A DNA stretch of 37,334 nt. Origin: Diplocarpon mali (lineage: Eukaryota > Ascomycota > Leotiomycetes > Helotiales > Drepanopezizaceae). Below are positions 9,085 through 21,107 of the stretch, in pieces. Position 1 is the first letter of the stretch. Each line of letters opens with the position of its first letter. The DNA lies in NCBI GenBank assembly GCA_024741835.1, contig JAENRP010000369.1, positions 4,152 through 41,485 on the forward strand, read 5' to 3'. A model generated the notes under the pieces. It made no database searches. It was not told the origin of the DNA and saw only the letters and a list, made by a program, of their open reading frames with translations. The position numbers were made by a program, and so were the translations under genes.

Positions 9085-10529
9085 TAGGCAATGCTTTTAA
9101 AATCGCTTAGCTATATAGATGAAATAAAAGAAAGAATAGCAGTTATAAAGAAAAGAGGCTTTATCTTATGTACCGCCCCTTTAGAGGTCGTTCCTTTTAG
9201 AATAAGAAGGGTTACTATAGGTAATAAGCGCACTTAGGAATCTTTGCGATTCTATACTAGTGCTCTATTAGGCTTCTTATAAAGTATTTCTATTGCAGAG
9301 GTTCTCCTTCCCTTCTTTTAAAAAATAACCCTCCTTTATTATTTAAAATATCGTCTTTATACTAATTATTTTTAAATATAAAAGGAACTCCCGCTTATTA
9401 TAGCCCTAGCCGCCCTTATAAAGTAAGACCTTTAGAGTCCTTATACCCTGCGTTATACTGACTTTGCGCTAAGTCGCTGGTGCTCCCTTAGGAGCTGCAA
9501 CCCTAGCGCGGTCCTCCCAGCGCCTATAGGGCAACGAGCCGCTGCCGCTGTCGCTGCCGCCCCCGCTGCCGCCGCCATTGCCGCCGCCGCCTAAGAGCCC
9601 CGCCCTTACTATACGCCATATGCCTAAGCCTACGATAAAGCGCGATAACGCGTATATATATTGCATTGCATATAGGAGTACTAGTAATCTTAATTATCAG
9701 TACTTTAATAGTACCTTTAATGCGCGTTGCATTTATTATATAATATTAAGCAATAGCTGCTAGCAGGCCAGCGGACCTTTCCTCGCCTCTTAAGAGGCTA
9801 TTATATCGGCCTATGCCTGCGGCGCCTTTAAAGAAGAGGTAGCGCTACTACTTAATATAGTAAAGGGCGCGCTTTAGAGCTTCTATAGTACATTTGTTAA
9901 GTCTCGTTAAGTTCTAGGCTAATTTTAAAAGATAAGAGCGATTAAACCCTAGTGCTAAGAGGGCCTGCTACTCTTATAAGTAGTAGTGCTGCTACCTCCC
10001 TTGCTTTTAATATACTATTCGCATTTGCCGCCGGCCTATCCTCTGCTACCCTATTCCTCCTACTTGCCGCTGCCGCTTCTATCCTTACTACCGCCGCTGC
10101 TGCCGACCCTTTTATATCTCCTTTCATTTTCCTTGCCCTTATTATCGCCGCTCCCGCCTTTGCCGCCGCCCCTGCCGTACCTCCCGCCTTTGCCCCTGCT
10201 ATCGCTAGTATATTCGCTAGTAGGCCTCTAGCTAAGGGAGTGCCTTTAGGCCTCTCTTAAAAGGAGATCTGTATAAAGCTAATAGCTATAGCTTCGCAGC
10301 TCCTAGCCCTAGCTAAGAGAATCTAAAAGAGGGTTACGCCTTATTATAGCAGCTTAAGAATATTACTTATCTTATATTTTTAAAAAAGGAGAAGCTTTTA
10401 TAATACACTTTATAAAAGAAAATAAATAAATATAACTATAAGAGAGTAGGAGCTTATAAGTATAAGTCTCTTAGTAATAAGTGACTACTCGCTAGCAAGG
10501 GCGAGTTATTAAATAATTGTTTAAAAGCT
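9085..10529. other. Copia 1 3' region with GC-rich, less-mutated islands
   Basis: About 1.4 kb between the end of pol and the 3' LTR. Two islands, 9440-9620 and 9950-10260, are rich in GCC/GCT/GGC triplets and keep GC content unlike their surroundings. Either strand gives only low-complexity protein: Gly/Ser-rich on minus over 9469-9666, Ala/Pro/Leu-rich on plus over 9952-10260. A plus-strand frame over ~9085-9870 has rather few stops but shows no recognisable motif. I call no gene here; it may be captured or microsatellite-expanded sequence. Confidence 0.4.
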
Positions 10530-13500
10530 TTAAAGGTTTAATAAACAAATAAAGCTTCTAAACTTCTAGCGGTCTAGGTTCTTAATAAGCCTATTTACAT
10601 ATATCTCCTTAGTAAAGAGGTAGATTATTTAAAAGCTTCCTTTTTAATACTTCTAGCAGATCTATATATTGCTGATTTCGATATATCAAAGGCTTATCTT
10701 AATCTTCTTATTCTTTATAATAATTAGTTAAATCGTCTATTAATTATTATAATATATATTCTATTTAAAGAGGAAGTCTATGCGAATCTCCTTAAAGAGG
10801 CGTTTTATAGCTATTATCTTCTTTATAGTAAAAACTATACTATAGAGTTCTACTTTAGTAGAAGAGAGCGTAATAGTCGCTTAGCGATTTGCTTTTTAAA
10901 TAATCAGTCCTTTAAATAAGAAGAAGACATATCCTTAAAAGGATCTGCAGGTCTTTTAATCATCTTTAAAAAAAGCATTTAAAAATGCGACCAGTTAGTA
11001 TTCCCTAGCCTCAAAGCTATAGGCAATTCTTAAGAAGCGCATACTATATAGGTATTAAAGCGTCTAGTCCGCGGCTAAGAGGTATTTAGAGCTTGGATTA
11101 ATTAAAAAGAAAGATAGTTGGAAGGCTGCGAACGCAACGTCTAAGCGTATTATAATCGCTATATAAAGAATAGAGCCTATTTTCTCTTAATACTCCTTTA
11201 CCTTTTCTAAAGAAACTTACCTTAAGTTCTTAATAAACTCCTTCTTTAGCAATAGAGTACTAGGCACTCTCCTTATATTAGCTTTAAACTTTTAAGCGAT
11301 CTTCTTAATATAGGTATTATAAACTAAGGAGATCCTCTTTGCCTTTCTATCTTAAATAATCCTTACTTTAAGGAACTAGGAGATATCTCTTATAATAGTA
11401 AGCTTATATATTCTCTTTAGGTCTTCAATTAAACGAGTCGCCTAATCTAAGTTAAAGGCCTTATATAACATTTGAATATCATTAATATAAAATGCTATAA
11501 AGACTATGCGATCCTTTATTATAAAAATATAAGGCTTCTTACTTAATAGCTTGAGTTGAAGGCCCTTAAGCGTTTTTGCGAAGTTCCTATACTATAGCGC
11601 CAAAGAGTCTTTTAGCTTATAAAGCGCGCGGTCCAGTTCTACTACTATACTAGGGCGCTTAAAGCCATCTAATAGGAAGTATATAACTAAAGCACTCCTT
11701 AGGTCTTTAAGAGCATTAACAAATGCGTTAATAATATTGAATTGCTTTACTTCTATATCAAAGTATATAGTAAGCGCTATTAATACCTTAAAAGACCTTA
11801 TTATAAGTATAGTTGCGTAGGTTGAGAAAATTGAAGCTTTATCTTAGAGATCCCCTTATATAATTAGCTATAATCGGCACTTTAAAAGCTTGCTAAAGCT
11901 ATTAACCTTATAGGTAAAAACCTATTTTAATAGTATTAGCAAGGGCTTTGAATAATCCTTTTATATAATTCTCTAGTAACTCCGAGATTCTAGATTCCTA
12001 ATCTCTTAGCGCCCTCTTTCTTTAAATCGTTTATTAAAAGGGGGCTTTTCTAAGTTCAGCTATCCTTTTAAAGGCTTTAGTAGAAAGCCTTAGTACTATA
12101 AGCGGTTAAAAGACTGCGCTCTATCCTTTGCCTAACTATTAATTGCAGCTTTAACAATTATATAAACTATTAAATAGTCCTTCCTATCCTCTTTTATTTA
12201 TTTATTCGCTTAAAAGGTTGATATAAACTCCTATATATATAGGAAGTAAGGTAAATTAATATTACTTTAAAAGAGCATATACTTTAAAGCGGTAGCGTAT
12301 ACTTTTAAAGTCTCCTATTGCTTAACGCTTAAGCGTCTTATCCTCTTTTGCTTAAGAAGAAGGAGTTCCTCTTTGCGCTTTTCTCTATAGGTCTTTTCCT
12401 CTATTTTTATTATTACTAAGGGTTCCTTTAAGAGTCTAGGTAGCTCTATCTCCTAAGCTTATAGTCTTTAAGCTGGTATTATAACTTAAGGTATTATATT
12501 ATTAAGGCCTGCTCCTTTTACTAGGTCGCTTCTTATAAGACTATTAAAGCTTCTCCTAGATCTTAGTAGTAGTGCCTTTAGCCTTCTACTAGAGTTTACT
12601 AAGGCCTGCCTTTATAATTGAAGACTTTATCTTAAAGCCCTTAAGCCATCTCTATTCTTATATAAAATAGCAGCTAAAGATCTGCCGATCGCCCTATAGA
12701 ACTTATCTTTAAAGACTCCTTTAGAATCGTCTACGGTTCCTTCTTTAATAAGGCCTTTATAAGGAATTATCACCCTTAAGCTTTAGTTGCCATTTGCCTT
12801 CTTAAAGACTGGCGAAGTAGCTTCTAATTCGCTTACTTCTACCCTTAAGTTTCTAAGTAGGTCTTTTAAAGAATTTGGATTTAAGTTAAAGCCTTTTATA
12901 TCATTAGTTAAAGGCTATAGAGTAGCGTTGGTCTATAATATAAGCTCTTTTTATATAGTGGCTTCTTCTATAGCGATTGCATTTAGCCTTGCGATAAGCT
13001 CTAATTCTTCGAAAATGCCTTCGAACTTAGCGTCTTAAGCTCCCTTTCCCTTTCCGATTAATTAAAGGGTTATCTTAAGTTCCTAATGCAATATAGGATT
13101 TGCGCGCTTAGCTTCTAGACTATAAAAGAGAGACTTATTAAATTCGATATTATAAGTTATTATTACTTACTAAAGTATAAGAACCTAGATTCTATAAACA
13201 TTAAAGGTAATATATCTAATTAAGTAACTTAAATGCCCTTATAATTCAATTTTAAAGGTTCGGCGGTCCCTTTTCGCCTTCCTCTCTTTAATTAAAGGGT
13301 ATACGCAAGCGCTATATATATAAATGCGACTCTAGTCAGGCTTTAAGCTGGCTATTATCTGCTTAATAAGCAGCGGCTTATAGAATCGAAAATACTACTT
13401 AAACTAACTATAGAGAGCCTTGCTTAATAAGATCATCTTCTTTTTAATAAGTAGGGAGATATTATAAAGGTATATAGCAGCCTTTACAACCTTTAGCCAA

Positions 13501-16040
13501 AGGCTTACTAAAAGCCTGGCGTAGATCCTTATTTTAATAAAGTATTTAATCAACTCCTTTCCTATTCGCTTTACGCCTTTATTAAGTTGGTATATATAGG
13601 TAGGAGTAAGCTTCAAATCAATTCCCTCCTCTTTTACCTATCTTTAGTACTTTATAAGAGAGTCTTCCCTTAAGAAGATTACAAAAGTATTATTATCTTA
13701 CTTAATCTTATAAATAGAAAGCCTATATTAGCGTTTCACCTATGCTTTAAAGGCCTAAAGGACCTTTATAACTATATCTCTACCCTTCGATCTTAATAGG
13801 AATATTTAAAGTATACTACTATACTTATCTTTAATTAAAAGAACCTATAAGTAACTATTATATAAGTTATTTAAAAAGTTAAAGAGATCCTAGGAGATCC
13901 TAAAGAAGGGCCTTAGAAATCGGTTCTTAAAGGTAGTATAAGAAATAACTTGCCTAGCAGACGCTACTACGCATATAGGGCACTCTAGCCTTTGTATCCC
14001 CTTGATCTTCACTCTCCTAGCGCACTTAACTAGCACTTAAAGAGCCTTTGCGCTTAAGTAGCCAGCGCAAAGGTACTATATATACGCATTATTATCCTAT
14101 ACCTTAGTAGGCGCATAGCTAGACTAGAACCTATTATAAAGCGTTATCTTAGCTATAGGAAACGCTATTAAAGTAGAGAAGTTATATTAAAGTATATTTA
14201 AAAGATCTAAATAGTTAATAGGCTTATATTTAAAGAAAACGAGATTATAGTAACGCTTTAATTAAGCTTACTTTATAAAATCTCTAATGCTCTTAAAGCG
14301 TAAAGTAAGGTCTACCTTAGAGTATTAAAAACCCTTATTTGCAAAGAGCCTCTCTAAGATAATATTAATAGTAAATTCCTTTATAATAGCAATATTGCAA
14401 AGCGTTATTCTTATAAAAGAGCTATTACGCTATAAAAGAGAGTCTACTATATATCTATTACCTTTCCTAATGATTAGGAGTCTTAAGGTACCTACTTTAA
14501 TATATTACTATAAGTTGCCAAAAGGCTTAAAGGTGCCTGCGATAAGTAAATCCTTTAAATTAATAATATAAGTAGCTATACAATTGTTAAGGAGCGTACT
14601 TAAGGAGAGCGGGTGGCGTTTTAGCTTAAAGAGGTAGTAGACGTTAAACGATTCTTTAAAAGCGTTAAAGGCAAAGGGATCTATTATTATAAAGATTAGT
14701 AAGTTCTCCCTTTTACTTAAACTATCCTCTTTAAAGGCTAAAGCCTTTCTTTTAAATTTGTCAATTGCTATTACTATAATATCATTCTCCTTAAGCTATA
14801 CTTAGAAACCCTTGAACTAGTCTTTTGCGTTTAATGCCTTTTATATTTGTAGGACCTCCTTTTGCAAGGGGAGAACCTTTATATTTTCCTTGCGCCTATC
14901 TATAGTATATAACAGTTTCCAATAGTCCTAGGGCTTTTAATAGTGATTTTTAAAGCCTTTATAAAGGCACTTAGGCCTAATCTCCCTTTTAGAGCTTATA
15001 GAGCGACTTTAGAAGCTACTCACTAGAGCTTGCAAAGGGGTTTCAGCATCTAAGAGAGACTCTTAAGTAGTAAAAACTACTAGCCCTTTATTATCAATTG
15101 CTCTATTGGATTTAATACCTGCTAAGGCGCGGCTTAGCTATATTAGGTTATACTTATATAAGGTTCCTATTTGCTTATTAATAATTATTTCCTCCTTTAA
15201 GTAGGTCGCCTAACTTAGATTAATCTTTATTATAATTAAGTTTAAAAAGTCAATTACTCTTAGTCTCCTTTTAATCTTAAGAAGACTGTATTATTCTGCT
15301 AGGCAGTACACCTCCTACCACTCCCGGATCTATTATTAAGTATTAGTTCTCCTAGTCTTACCTTAGTATAATACGTCGCGGTATTAGAGCCTTATCTAAG
15401 ACTAAATAGCCTTATCGGAAGGCGTAATATCACACTTTAAAATAGATACTAGGCCTTAAAGTAAGACTTGCTAGTTTATTAAATTATCATATAGGTCGTT
15501 AGTAGTAGTTCTACTTATAAGAGTATCTCTATTAAGTATTAAGGAGGAGAGCTTCTTAGCTTAGATTTATACTTAAGCTATTATAGAAGCTAAAAGCGTT
15601 CTATTAACAGTCTTAGAGACCTATTTTAAAAGTAGTTTATAGTATTTGCATTAGGTCTTTTAAGTTTCCTTACGCATATAGTACTCCTTTATTAGGATTT
15701 TATATTTATCCTTAATATCCTTATAAGACGCCTATAAAAGAGGAGCTTTTGATAGATCTCTTAAAGGAAAGCAGGCGTAAATCTATTCGGATAGAGTCGT
15801 TATATACTCTTTATATAACCTTATATATACTATATAAAGGTTGGCTATTTCCAGTTCCTTAAGCTCTTATATAAAGGGAGCTTAAGGCTTAGTCTTTATA
15901 ATTGACTTAAATAAGAGTTTTAAATTGGCAAAAATGGTAATATTATAAAGCTTAGCAAAGAATATATATTTATTAAACCACTTTACTTAAAAGGCAGAGG
16001 TATTAAGGCAAGGCTTAGAGATGCTTAAAGAGTTAGACAT
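10530..16040 (-). pseudogene. Copia 1 gag-pol, RIP-decayed, frame length preserved
   Basis: The ATG at 16040 (M-S-N-S-L-S-I-S-K-P) and the final TAA at 10530 are 5,511 bp apart, exactly 1,837 codons, with internal TAA/TAG replacing Gln/Trp. Order on the minus strand: gag; protease remnant (L-L-N-N-C-T-A, ~14635); integrase zinc site and core (~14100-13400); RT with I-E-V-K-Q-F-N-I-I-N-A-F-V-N-A (~11760-11700) and L-D-R-A-L-Y-K-L-K-R (~11625-11595); the catalytic Y-x-D-D block as F-Y-I-N-D-I (~11495), one Asp lost to a G-to-A change; and RNase H with L-S-S-T-K-V-E-L-Y (~10870-10840), ending R-S-F-I-C-L-L-N-L. The RT-RNase H order after integrase is diagnostic of Copia. It is inactive. Confidence 0.85.
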
Positions 16041-16227
16041 ATTAAATAGAGTCTAGTAAAAAAGGTTAAGTATATAGATGAAGTTTGCAAATAAGGTTCG
16101 ATTGGAAAATGGAGATTTATTAATTAAAAATAAAGGTCCTTTGAGTTATTATAAATACTTAAAAAGTCGGTTAAGAGCTCAAAGGGCCCTTTAGCCGGTT
16201 GTATATAAAGAGAAAGCATATTAAAGT

Positions 16228-16245
16228 GCTTATAGGGCTTATAAC
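16228..16245 (-). other. Copia 1 primer binding site (half-tRNA-iMet type)
   Basis: On the element strand GTTATAAGCCCTATAAGC directly follows the 5' LTR. After undoing one TG-to-TA change it contains TTATGAGCCC, the complement of the initiator-Met tRNA anticodon stem-loop, the cut-tRNA priming site used by Drosophila copia and yeast Ty5. The identical 18 bp occur at 28999-29016. Confidence 0.65.
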
Positions 16246-16442
16246 TATAGTGCGGTCGGCTGGAAGGCCTTCATTAGGTCGCTTAAGAGGCTTGCAGAAG
16301 TAGGAGAAGATGATTGATTATATTATTCTTTAGTATATATATAGTAAGGAGACTTCGGAAAGAAAAGGGAGAGTCTATAACTTAGCAGAATCATATAGAG
16401 GGTCTCCAGAATAAGTGGAGACTCCGCCCATTCTGCACGACA
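16246..16442 (-). repeat. Copia 1 5' LTR, 197 bp
   Basis: Starts TATAGTGCGG (TGTGGTGCGG in the sister) and ends CTGCACGACA. Keeps more CpA than the left LTR at its right end. Confidence 0.85.
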
Positions 16443-17177
16443 CTTGGCCAGATAGACCATCTTCTCCCTTACTATGAGTAGACTATATTATAACTGTTGT
16501 AGGCCGAGGGTATTTAAAATGGTCTAATCAGAGAGTGTAAAATTATTATACTATAAGGGATCGTCTTTTATAGTTTGAATAGTAGAGTATATAATAGTGC
16601 TTAAGAACCCTATAAATTTCCTGCTTCTAATATTGTTTCCTTACAGCTTTTTCATTCCTTCCTATATAGTGAAATGATTTAACACCTATATTACTTTTGC
16701 CGTAGGTTAGTATATCTTAAAAATCTTACTAAGTCCCTATAGAGTATTATTGGTTGTAATATCATTTATAAAGTGGCTTTGAAAGAGCGTTTTATATATT
16801 CTGTTTATAAACTGCATTAGTCTTTTCATATATTCATTTTTCTTATCTCGATTCTTTTAAAACAAATCAATTGAATTAGTATACCTTTAATATTCTTATA
16901 AAAACTTCTCCTAATTGATTCCCTTAGTCTTAAGCTCTTTCTTAAGAAAATCGTCGAACCTTAAAAATCCTTCTTTAATAGTAGAAATTCTATAGTTTAG
17001 TACTTTAATAGACGAATTTAGGAATACTTATTGCTCCGTTTCACCTATTATTCTATAGGTAGTTATAATATCTTTTAATAATCTTAGAGCTTTTCTATCC
17101 TATAAAAAGCCACCATTTAGCATTAGTTCATTGCTAGCAGTGTTTATTAATTAGCTGCCTAAGGCAATAACTGATAT
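16443..17177 (-). pseudogene. Gene X2: truncated paralogue of unrecognised gene X1
   Basis: A minus-strand frame of 245 codons, with only TAA/TAG stops, begins at 17177 and is cut by the Copia 1 LTR at 16442. Codon 1 is ATA, consistent with a mutated ATG. It aligns with the N-terminal ~250 residues of X1: both have Q26-D27; F-L-K-K-E-L-K-T-K-G-I-N pairs with F-L-T-K-E-L-R-L-K-G-I-S; and G-N-N-I-R-S-R-K-F-I-G-F pairs with G-N-R-I-R-S-C-R-F-I-G-L. Identity is modest, so this is an old duplication, not a recent copy. It carries none of the palindromes. It looks less RIP-damaged than X1. I recognise no family. Confidence 0.65.
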
Positions 17178-17714
17178 ATTTTTCTTAAGTGTGGCCTTTT
17201 TGCTTAAGCTCAGTAGTGCTATAATGAATTATTTGGCAGGGATAGGATGATAGAACTTATAAAAGCTTATTTAGGACAGATTAATAAGACGGTAAGCTTA
17301 TACTAGGAAAGAATTGATAATAGAATATAGTAGTAGTGGTATTGCTGGTGCTGGTGCTTGTATTTAGTAGGGCTGTAGAAAAGGTAAAGAAAGTAAAATC
17401 GTAGTGCGGGGAGAGGCTTATTTATAGAATTTGGAATCGCGCTAGTACATAAATGAGAAGTAGGCATAATAAGCTTAGAAGTAGGAATAAAAGTGGGGTA
17501 TGACATATATAAGGACCTATAATTGGTAAATGATAATTATTAAAGGTAAGGATAATATTTCAAAGGTAAGCGTTAGAAAGTTGTATATAAAGGGAATAAT
17601 TAAGGAATGAATTATATAAAGAGTAAAGTAAATAAAGAATATATATAGAATGGAATAATAGGTTAAGAATAAAGAGATATAGGTATATAGAAAGTAGATA
17701 ATCTTAAAAAAAAT
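17178..17714. other. Gene-free AT-rich spacer between X1 and X2
   Basis: Different texture from the surroundings: purine-rich on the plus strand (repeated AAAG/GAATAA), short (TGG/TGC)-type runs near 17335-17360, little RIP bias. It would be the 5' region of X2. No LTR is found here, though a 3' LTR for the Gypsy element might have been expected nearby. Confidence 0.5.
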
Positions 17715-17965
17715 TCAACTTTTAATTCGCAATCTCTTTAAATGGTTTTTAAAAAGAGGGTAGACTATAATTCTTTAGATCGAATCGACTTAATTATCAG
17801 TTCTATTATTACTTTAGAGTCTTCTTCTTTTGCATTAGTTCTTATTTCTTAGCGATTTCTCAGCTTTAGGGACCTCTCTTAAAGGATCTTCTATTAGTAC
17901 CCTTAGATTTGGTAACCGAGGTTCATTTAAACCTTCTTATAGGCTTAAGCTAGCCGAGTCTAACC

Positions 17966-17992
17966 TCACTCGCGAGCCAGGCTTGCGAGTCA
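17966..17992. repeat. ~25-bp dispersed palindrome, copy in X1 C-terminal part
   Basis: Best preserved copy: TCACTCGCGAGCC / GGCTTGCGAGTCA. The X1 frame reads it as T-R-K-P-G-S-R-V. Confidence 0.8.
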
Positions 17993-18851
17993 GTCTTGGC
18001 GTTTCTAAGCTTAAGGGTAAAAACAAGGGATTGGTTCCCAAATTAGGGTCTAATACTATACTAGCGTCTCAGTTTATCTCTTTTCTGAATTTTTTTATAA
18101 TAATACCTTTATTAATTAGTGCATTAAGCTCTTAGATAGCATTTACTTTATTATATTATCCTTAAGACTTAAATCTATAAAGAAGCGACTTAGTATTTAT
18201 AATATTCGTCTAGGCCTTAATAAGGGCGTTAAAGAGTTTTTAATTATATTCTATAAGGTAGATTTTCAATTTATTCTTATTAAAGAGGAACAACTCCTAT
18301 ACTTCGATTATAATAAAGGGATTTATTTAAAAGTATCGATTAATAATAGCTTTAAAGAGGCTGCTGCAGTTCTTAAGATAAAAAGCTGCCTTAAAAGGTG
18401 CAGTAGTTCTACTTGCGTTAATCTATTAAGGTACTAGAGGTTACTTTAAAGTAGAGATTAAAAAGATAAGATCGGAGATTCGAGTCTTATTTTCTAAGGT
18501 ATTCTTATTGCAAATAGTTATATAGTTATTATAAAAGATTATAAAACTACTAGTCTTATAAGAATTGTTTAAAAGTATTTTAAAAAGGTATTCCTATTTT
18601 ATTATTATTATAATTGGATTACTATTATTAGTAATAGGTCGCAAGATCTCCTTTCGCTTTAATTTTGCAGTCATTTAAGCTAGTTGAGATTTTGAACTAA
18701 GTGCTTAAGAAGTTTATCGACTTATCTTCTTTGTAAATAGAGTAAGTTTTATATTCAATTAAGAGCCGATCTACCTATTAAGGCTTTTAAAAGCTGGCCC
18801 TTATCTGATTAATAGGATTTGATAATCTAAGACTTGCTTTCTAATAAAATT

Positions 18852-18876
18852 GACTCGCGGGCCAGGACTATAAGTA
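18852..18876. repeat. ~25-bp dispersed palindrome, copy in X1 middle part
   Basis: GACTCGCGGGCC / GGACTATAAGTA. The X1 frame reads it as T-Y-S-P-G-P-R-V. One arm is intact and the other RIP-converted. Confidence 0.8.
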
Positions 18877-20237
18877 ATAATCGGAATTTCTTTATTAGTA
18901 GTACTTATATCTTTCTTTATTAAAACGACTTAATTATAAAGACTAAGACTAATTAATTAAAGAGGTTTAGGATAGGCCATAAGCTAATAAGCTCTTCTAC
19001 TTTTCGCTATTATAACTAAGAGGTAAAGTCTATAATATATCTAAAGGACTTATTAAGTGAGATTGAATATTATATTATAGAGAAAATAAGAAGGTATAGA
19101 GGTCGCATTATCCATAAGGTAGAAGTGATAAAGGTATATCTCTACTTCTTATCTTATAATAGAAAGGAATATACTTATAAAAGCACTATTATTAATAGTA
19201 AAACTATTAGTTAAAAAGCGGTATCTAAAGGGTTTAAGCATTATAATTAACCCTTCTTCCTTTATTTCCTTTTGCTATTTATTGCTTAATAATATTGAAA
19301 AGAAAGAATTGTTCTATTTAATTAGCTTTAATGCCTTTAAGGCTTTAGGATTAGCTTTGAATTTTATAGTACTTAGAGATGCCTTTATTATTAATAGGTT
19401 AGATTTGCGTATCCTTGAAAAGATAAAGAACTAATTATTAAGGTAGATTAGAAAAAGATCGATATCTTCTATTATATAGAGAAGTTCGAGGTGTTTAATA
19501 GTTTTATTAATATCAAATCCTTTATAATTAAGATTATAGTAAATTAAAAGAGAGCGAATATAAAGGTTACAAAGTCTTCTCCCTTTAATTCCTACGCTAA
19601 GAAGATACTATCGAAAGTGAGTTTTCATTATAAAGGATACTTAGATATTATATCGTTCTTTAAGCTTAAGGTTAAGAATAACCGATTGAGGCATATTGCT
19701 ATAATTATAAATATCTTAATCAATAGATTCCTCTTCGCATTCTCTTTCTTATAAGATGAAATAGTCTCGCTTAGTATCTAAGAGACTAGGTTCTTAACTT
19801 TTATAATTATTAAAGAATTAAATAATATCCGTAGGGGCGAATTTGTTTAAGGTAAGCTATTAAATCTATTTAATAGCTCTTTTAGTTATTTCTAAAGTAG
19901 TAGGAATAAGGTCTTCCTTTGTATTATTATTTTTAAAGTAGTTGTATATAGATATAAAGAAGTTAAGAACTAGCTCTTTTAAGTTATTAAAGAAGGAGTT
20001 TAAATAGGCGCGCAATCCTTTAATTTCAAATTATAAATTAGCTAAGGTAGCTATTAAATGATCTATCCTTTTTAAAGGTTAAGCTAAAATTGGTTATTTA
20101 GTTAAAGGAGAGTCCTTTAAAGATTTTGAAAATTCTAAAGAGGCTGCGTTAAGCGTTTAGGCAGTTTATTCAATAGCGGTTTCTAGAATCATTTTAATAA
20201 GAGGTAGGTTAAGTCTAATTTTAAAATTCTCGTTTCT

Positions 20238-20262
20238 AACTCTTAGTCTAGGACTATAAGTC
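20238..20262. repeat. ~25-bp dispersed palindrome, copy in X1 after the conserved domain
   Basis: AACTCTTAGTC / GGACTATAAGTC. The X1 frame reads it as D-L-T-Y-S-P-R-L-R-V-R. It lies just past the region shared with X2. Confidence 0.8.
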
Positions 20263-21107
20263 AAATCATATAGTTTAGTACTTATTATATCTTTAGGTTA
20301 AAAAGCGAATTTCAAAGTAGGCTTAATTATAAATAACTAATTCCCTTCTTTATTATTAAAGAAATCTCGTTTAAACCCTATTATAGGAGTCCAGTTCTCT
20401 TTTAAAATAAGCAAACCATAAGCAAAAGCATAAAGCCTTAGTATATTAATAATAGTACTATTAAGTAAGGTAATATCTATAGCCTAATTTGATCTTTTTA
20501 TAGCCCTATTAGCTGCTATAAGTACTATATTAAATAAGCCTATAAATCTGCAACTGCGAATTCGATTGCCTTAGAATTTTACTACTCCTTTTTAAATAAT
20601 AAAGAAATTAAGAATCTAAATAGCTGTAGCAATAGGAGTATTTTCCTTAAGAATTTTTAATAATACTTATCTTCTATTATTAGAATTAATATTTATTAAA
20701 AAGCGCAAATAGAATAGGAGTCCTCTCTTATTAATGGCTAAATTATCCAATTGTCAAATAGATTCTTCTCTTTTATCTTAATCTATTTTAAAAGTGTTAG
20801 CCAAGGTTATATATTAATCTGCGTTAGCTAAGAATTCCTCTTTAGAGATTCCCTTTAGTCTTAATTCTTTAGTTAGGAAGTTATCAAATTAGAGAATTCC
20901 AAGGGCCACTTAAGTTGAAAGGTTATTAATAGCATTTGCGTAAGCTAAAAGGAGTTTTTATTACTTTATATCTCTTAAGGCTATATAGGTTGATTTAAAG
21001 CTCTTTAATAATATAATAACTCTATTATCCTAAGAGAAGTTTATAACTAGTATTTATTTATTCCTTATTAAAGTAGATAAAACCATTTATAAGTTCTTTA
21101 AAGGCAT

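Larger units (their letters stand above)
8877..16442 (-). mobile_element. Copia LTR retrotransposon 1, structurally complete, RIP-decayed
   Basis: 197-bp LTRs at 8877-9073 and 16246-16442, minus orientation. A primer binding site abuts the right LTR and a C-rich polypurine-tract complement abuts the left LTR. One gag-pol frame (10530-16040) lies between. The flanking pentamers AGTAC (8872-8876) and CTTGG (16443-16447) do not match. The left flank is Copia-type integrase on the plus strand and the right flank is gene X2 on the minus strand, so this is probably a chimera formed by recombination between two copies at different loci, or an insertion followed by flank loss. Confidence 0.85.
17715..21107 (-). 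pseudogene. Gene X1: unrecognised 1,131-codon frame, RIP-decayed but indel-free
   Basis: The ATG at 21107 and a TGA at 17715 bound exactly 3,393 bp, and I could read one continuous frame through it with only TAA/TAG interruptions. The N-terminal ~250 residues are predicted helical and Gln/Leu/Lys-rich (L-Q-F-D-N-F-L-T-K-E-L, Q-L-D-N-L-A-I-N-K-R) and match X2. The middle and C-terminal parts are hydrophilic with scattered Leu. I see no zinc knuckle, protease, RT, integrase, helicase or transposase motif. Three palindromes lie in frame. It starts ~500 bp downstream of Gypsy pol on the same strand, the place of a third ORF such as an env-like or accessory gene, but that link is inference since no LTR closes the element. 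Neither membrane segments nor a signal peptide is clear. Confidence 0.7.

Noticed and set aside
9952..10260. Ala/Leu-rich 102-codon plus frame and overlapping frames on both strands
   Set aside because: All frames are open only because the region is GCC/GCT-repeat rich; composition, not conservation, explains them.
17303..17506. 67-codon minus frame upstream of X2
   Set aside because: In a different frame from X2, with low-complexity His/Gln/Tyr runs from short repeats; no support.
17178..17714. 3' LTR of Gypsy copy B
   Set aside because: No similarity to the LTRs at 2252, 4977 or 36420 on either strand.
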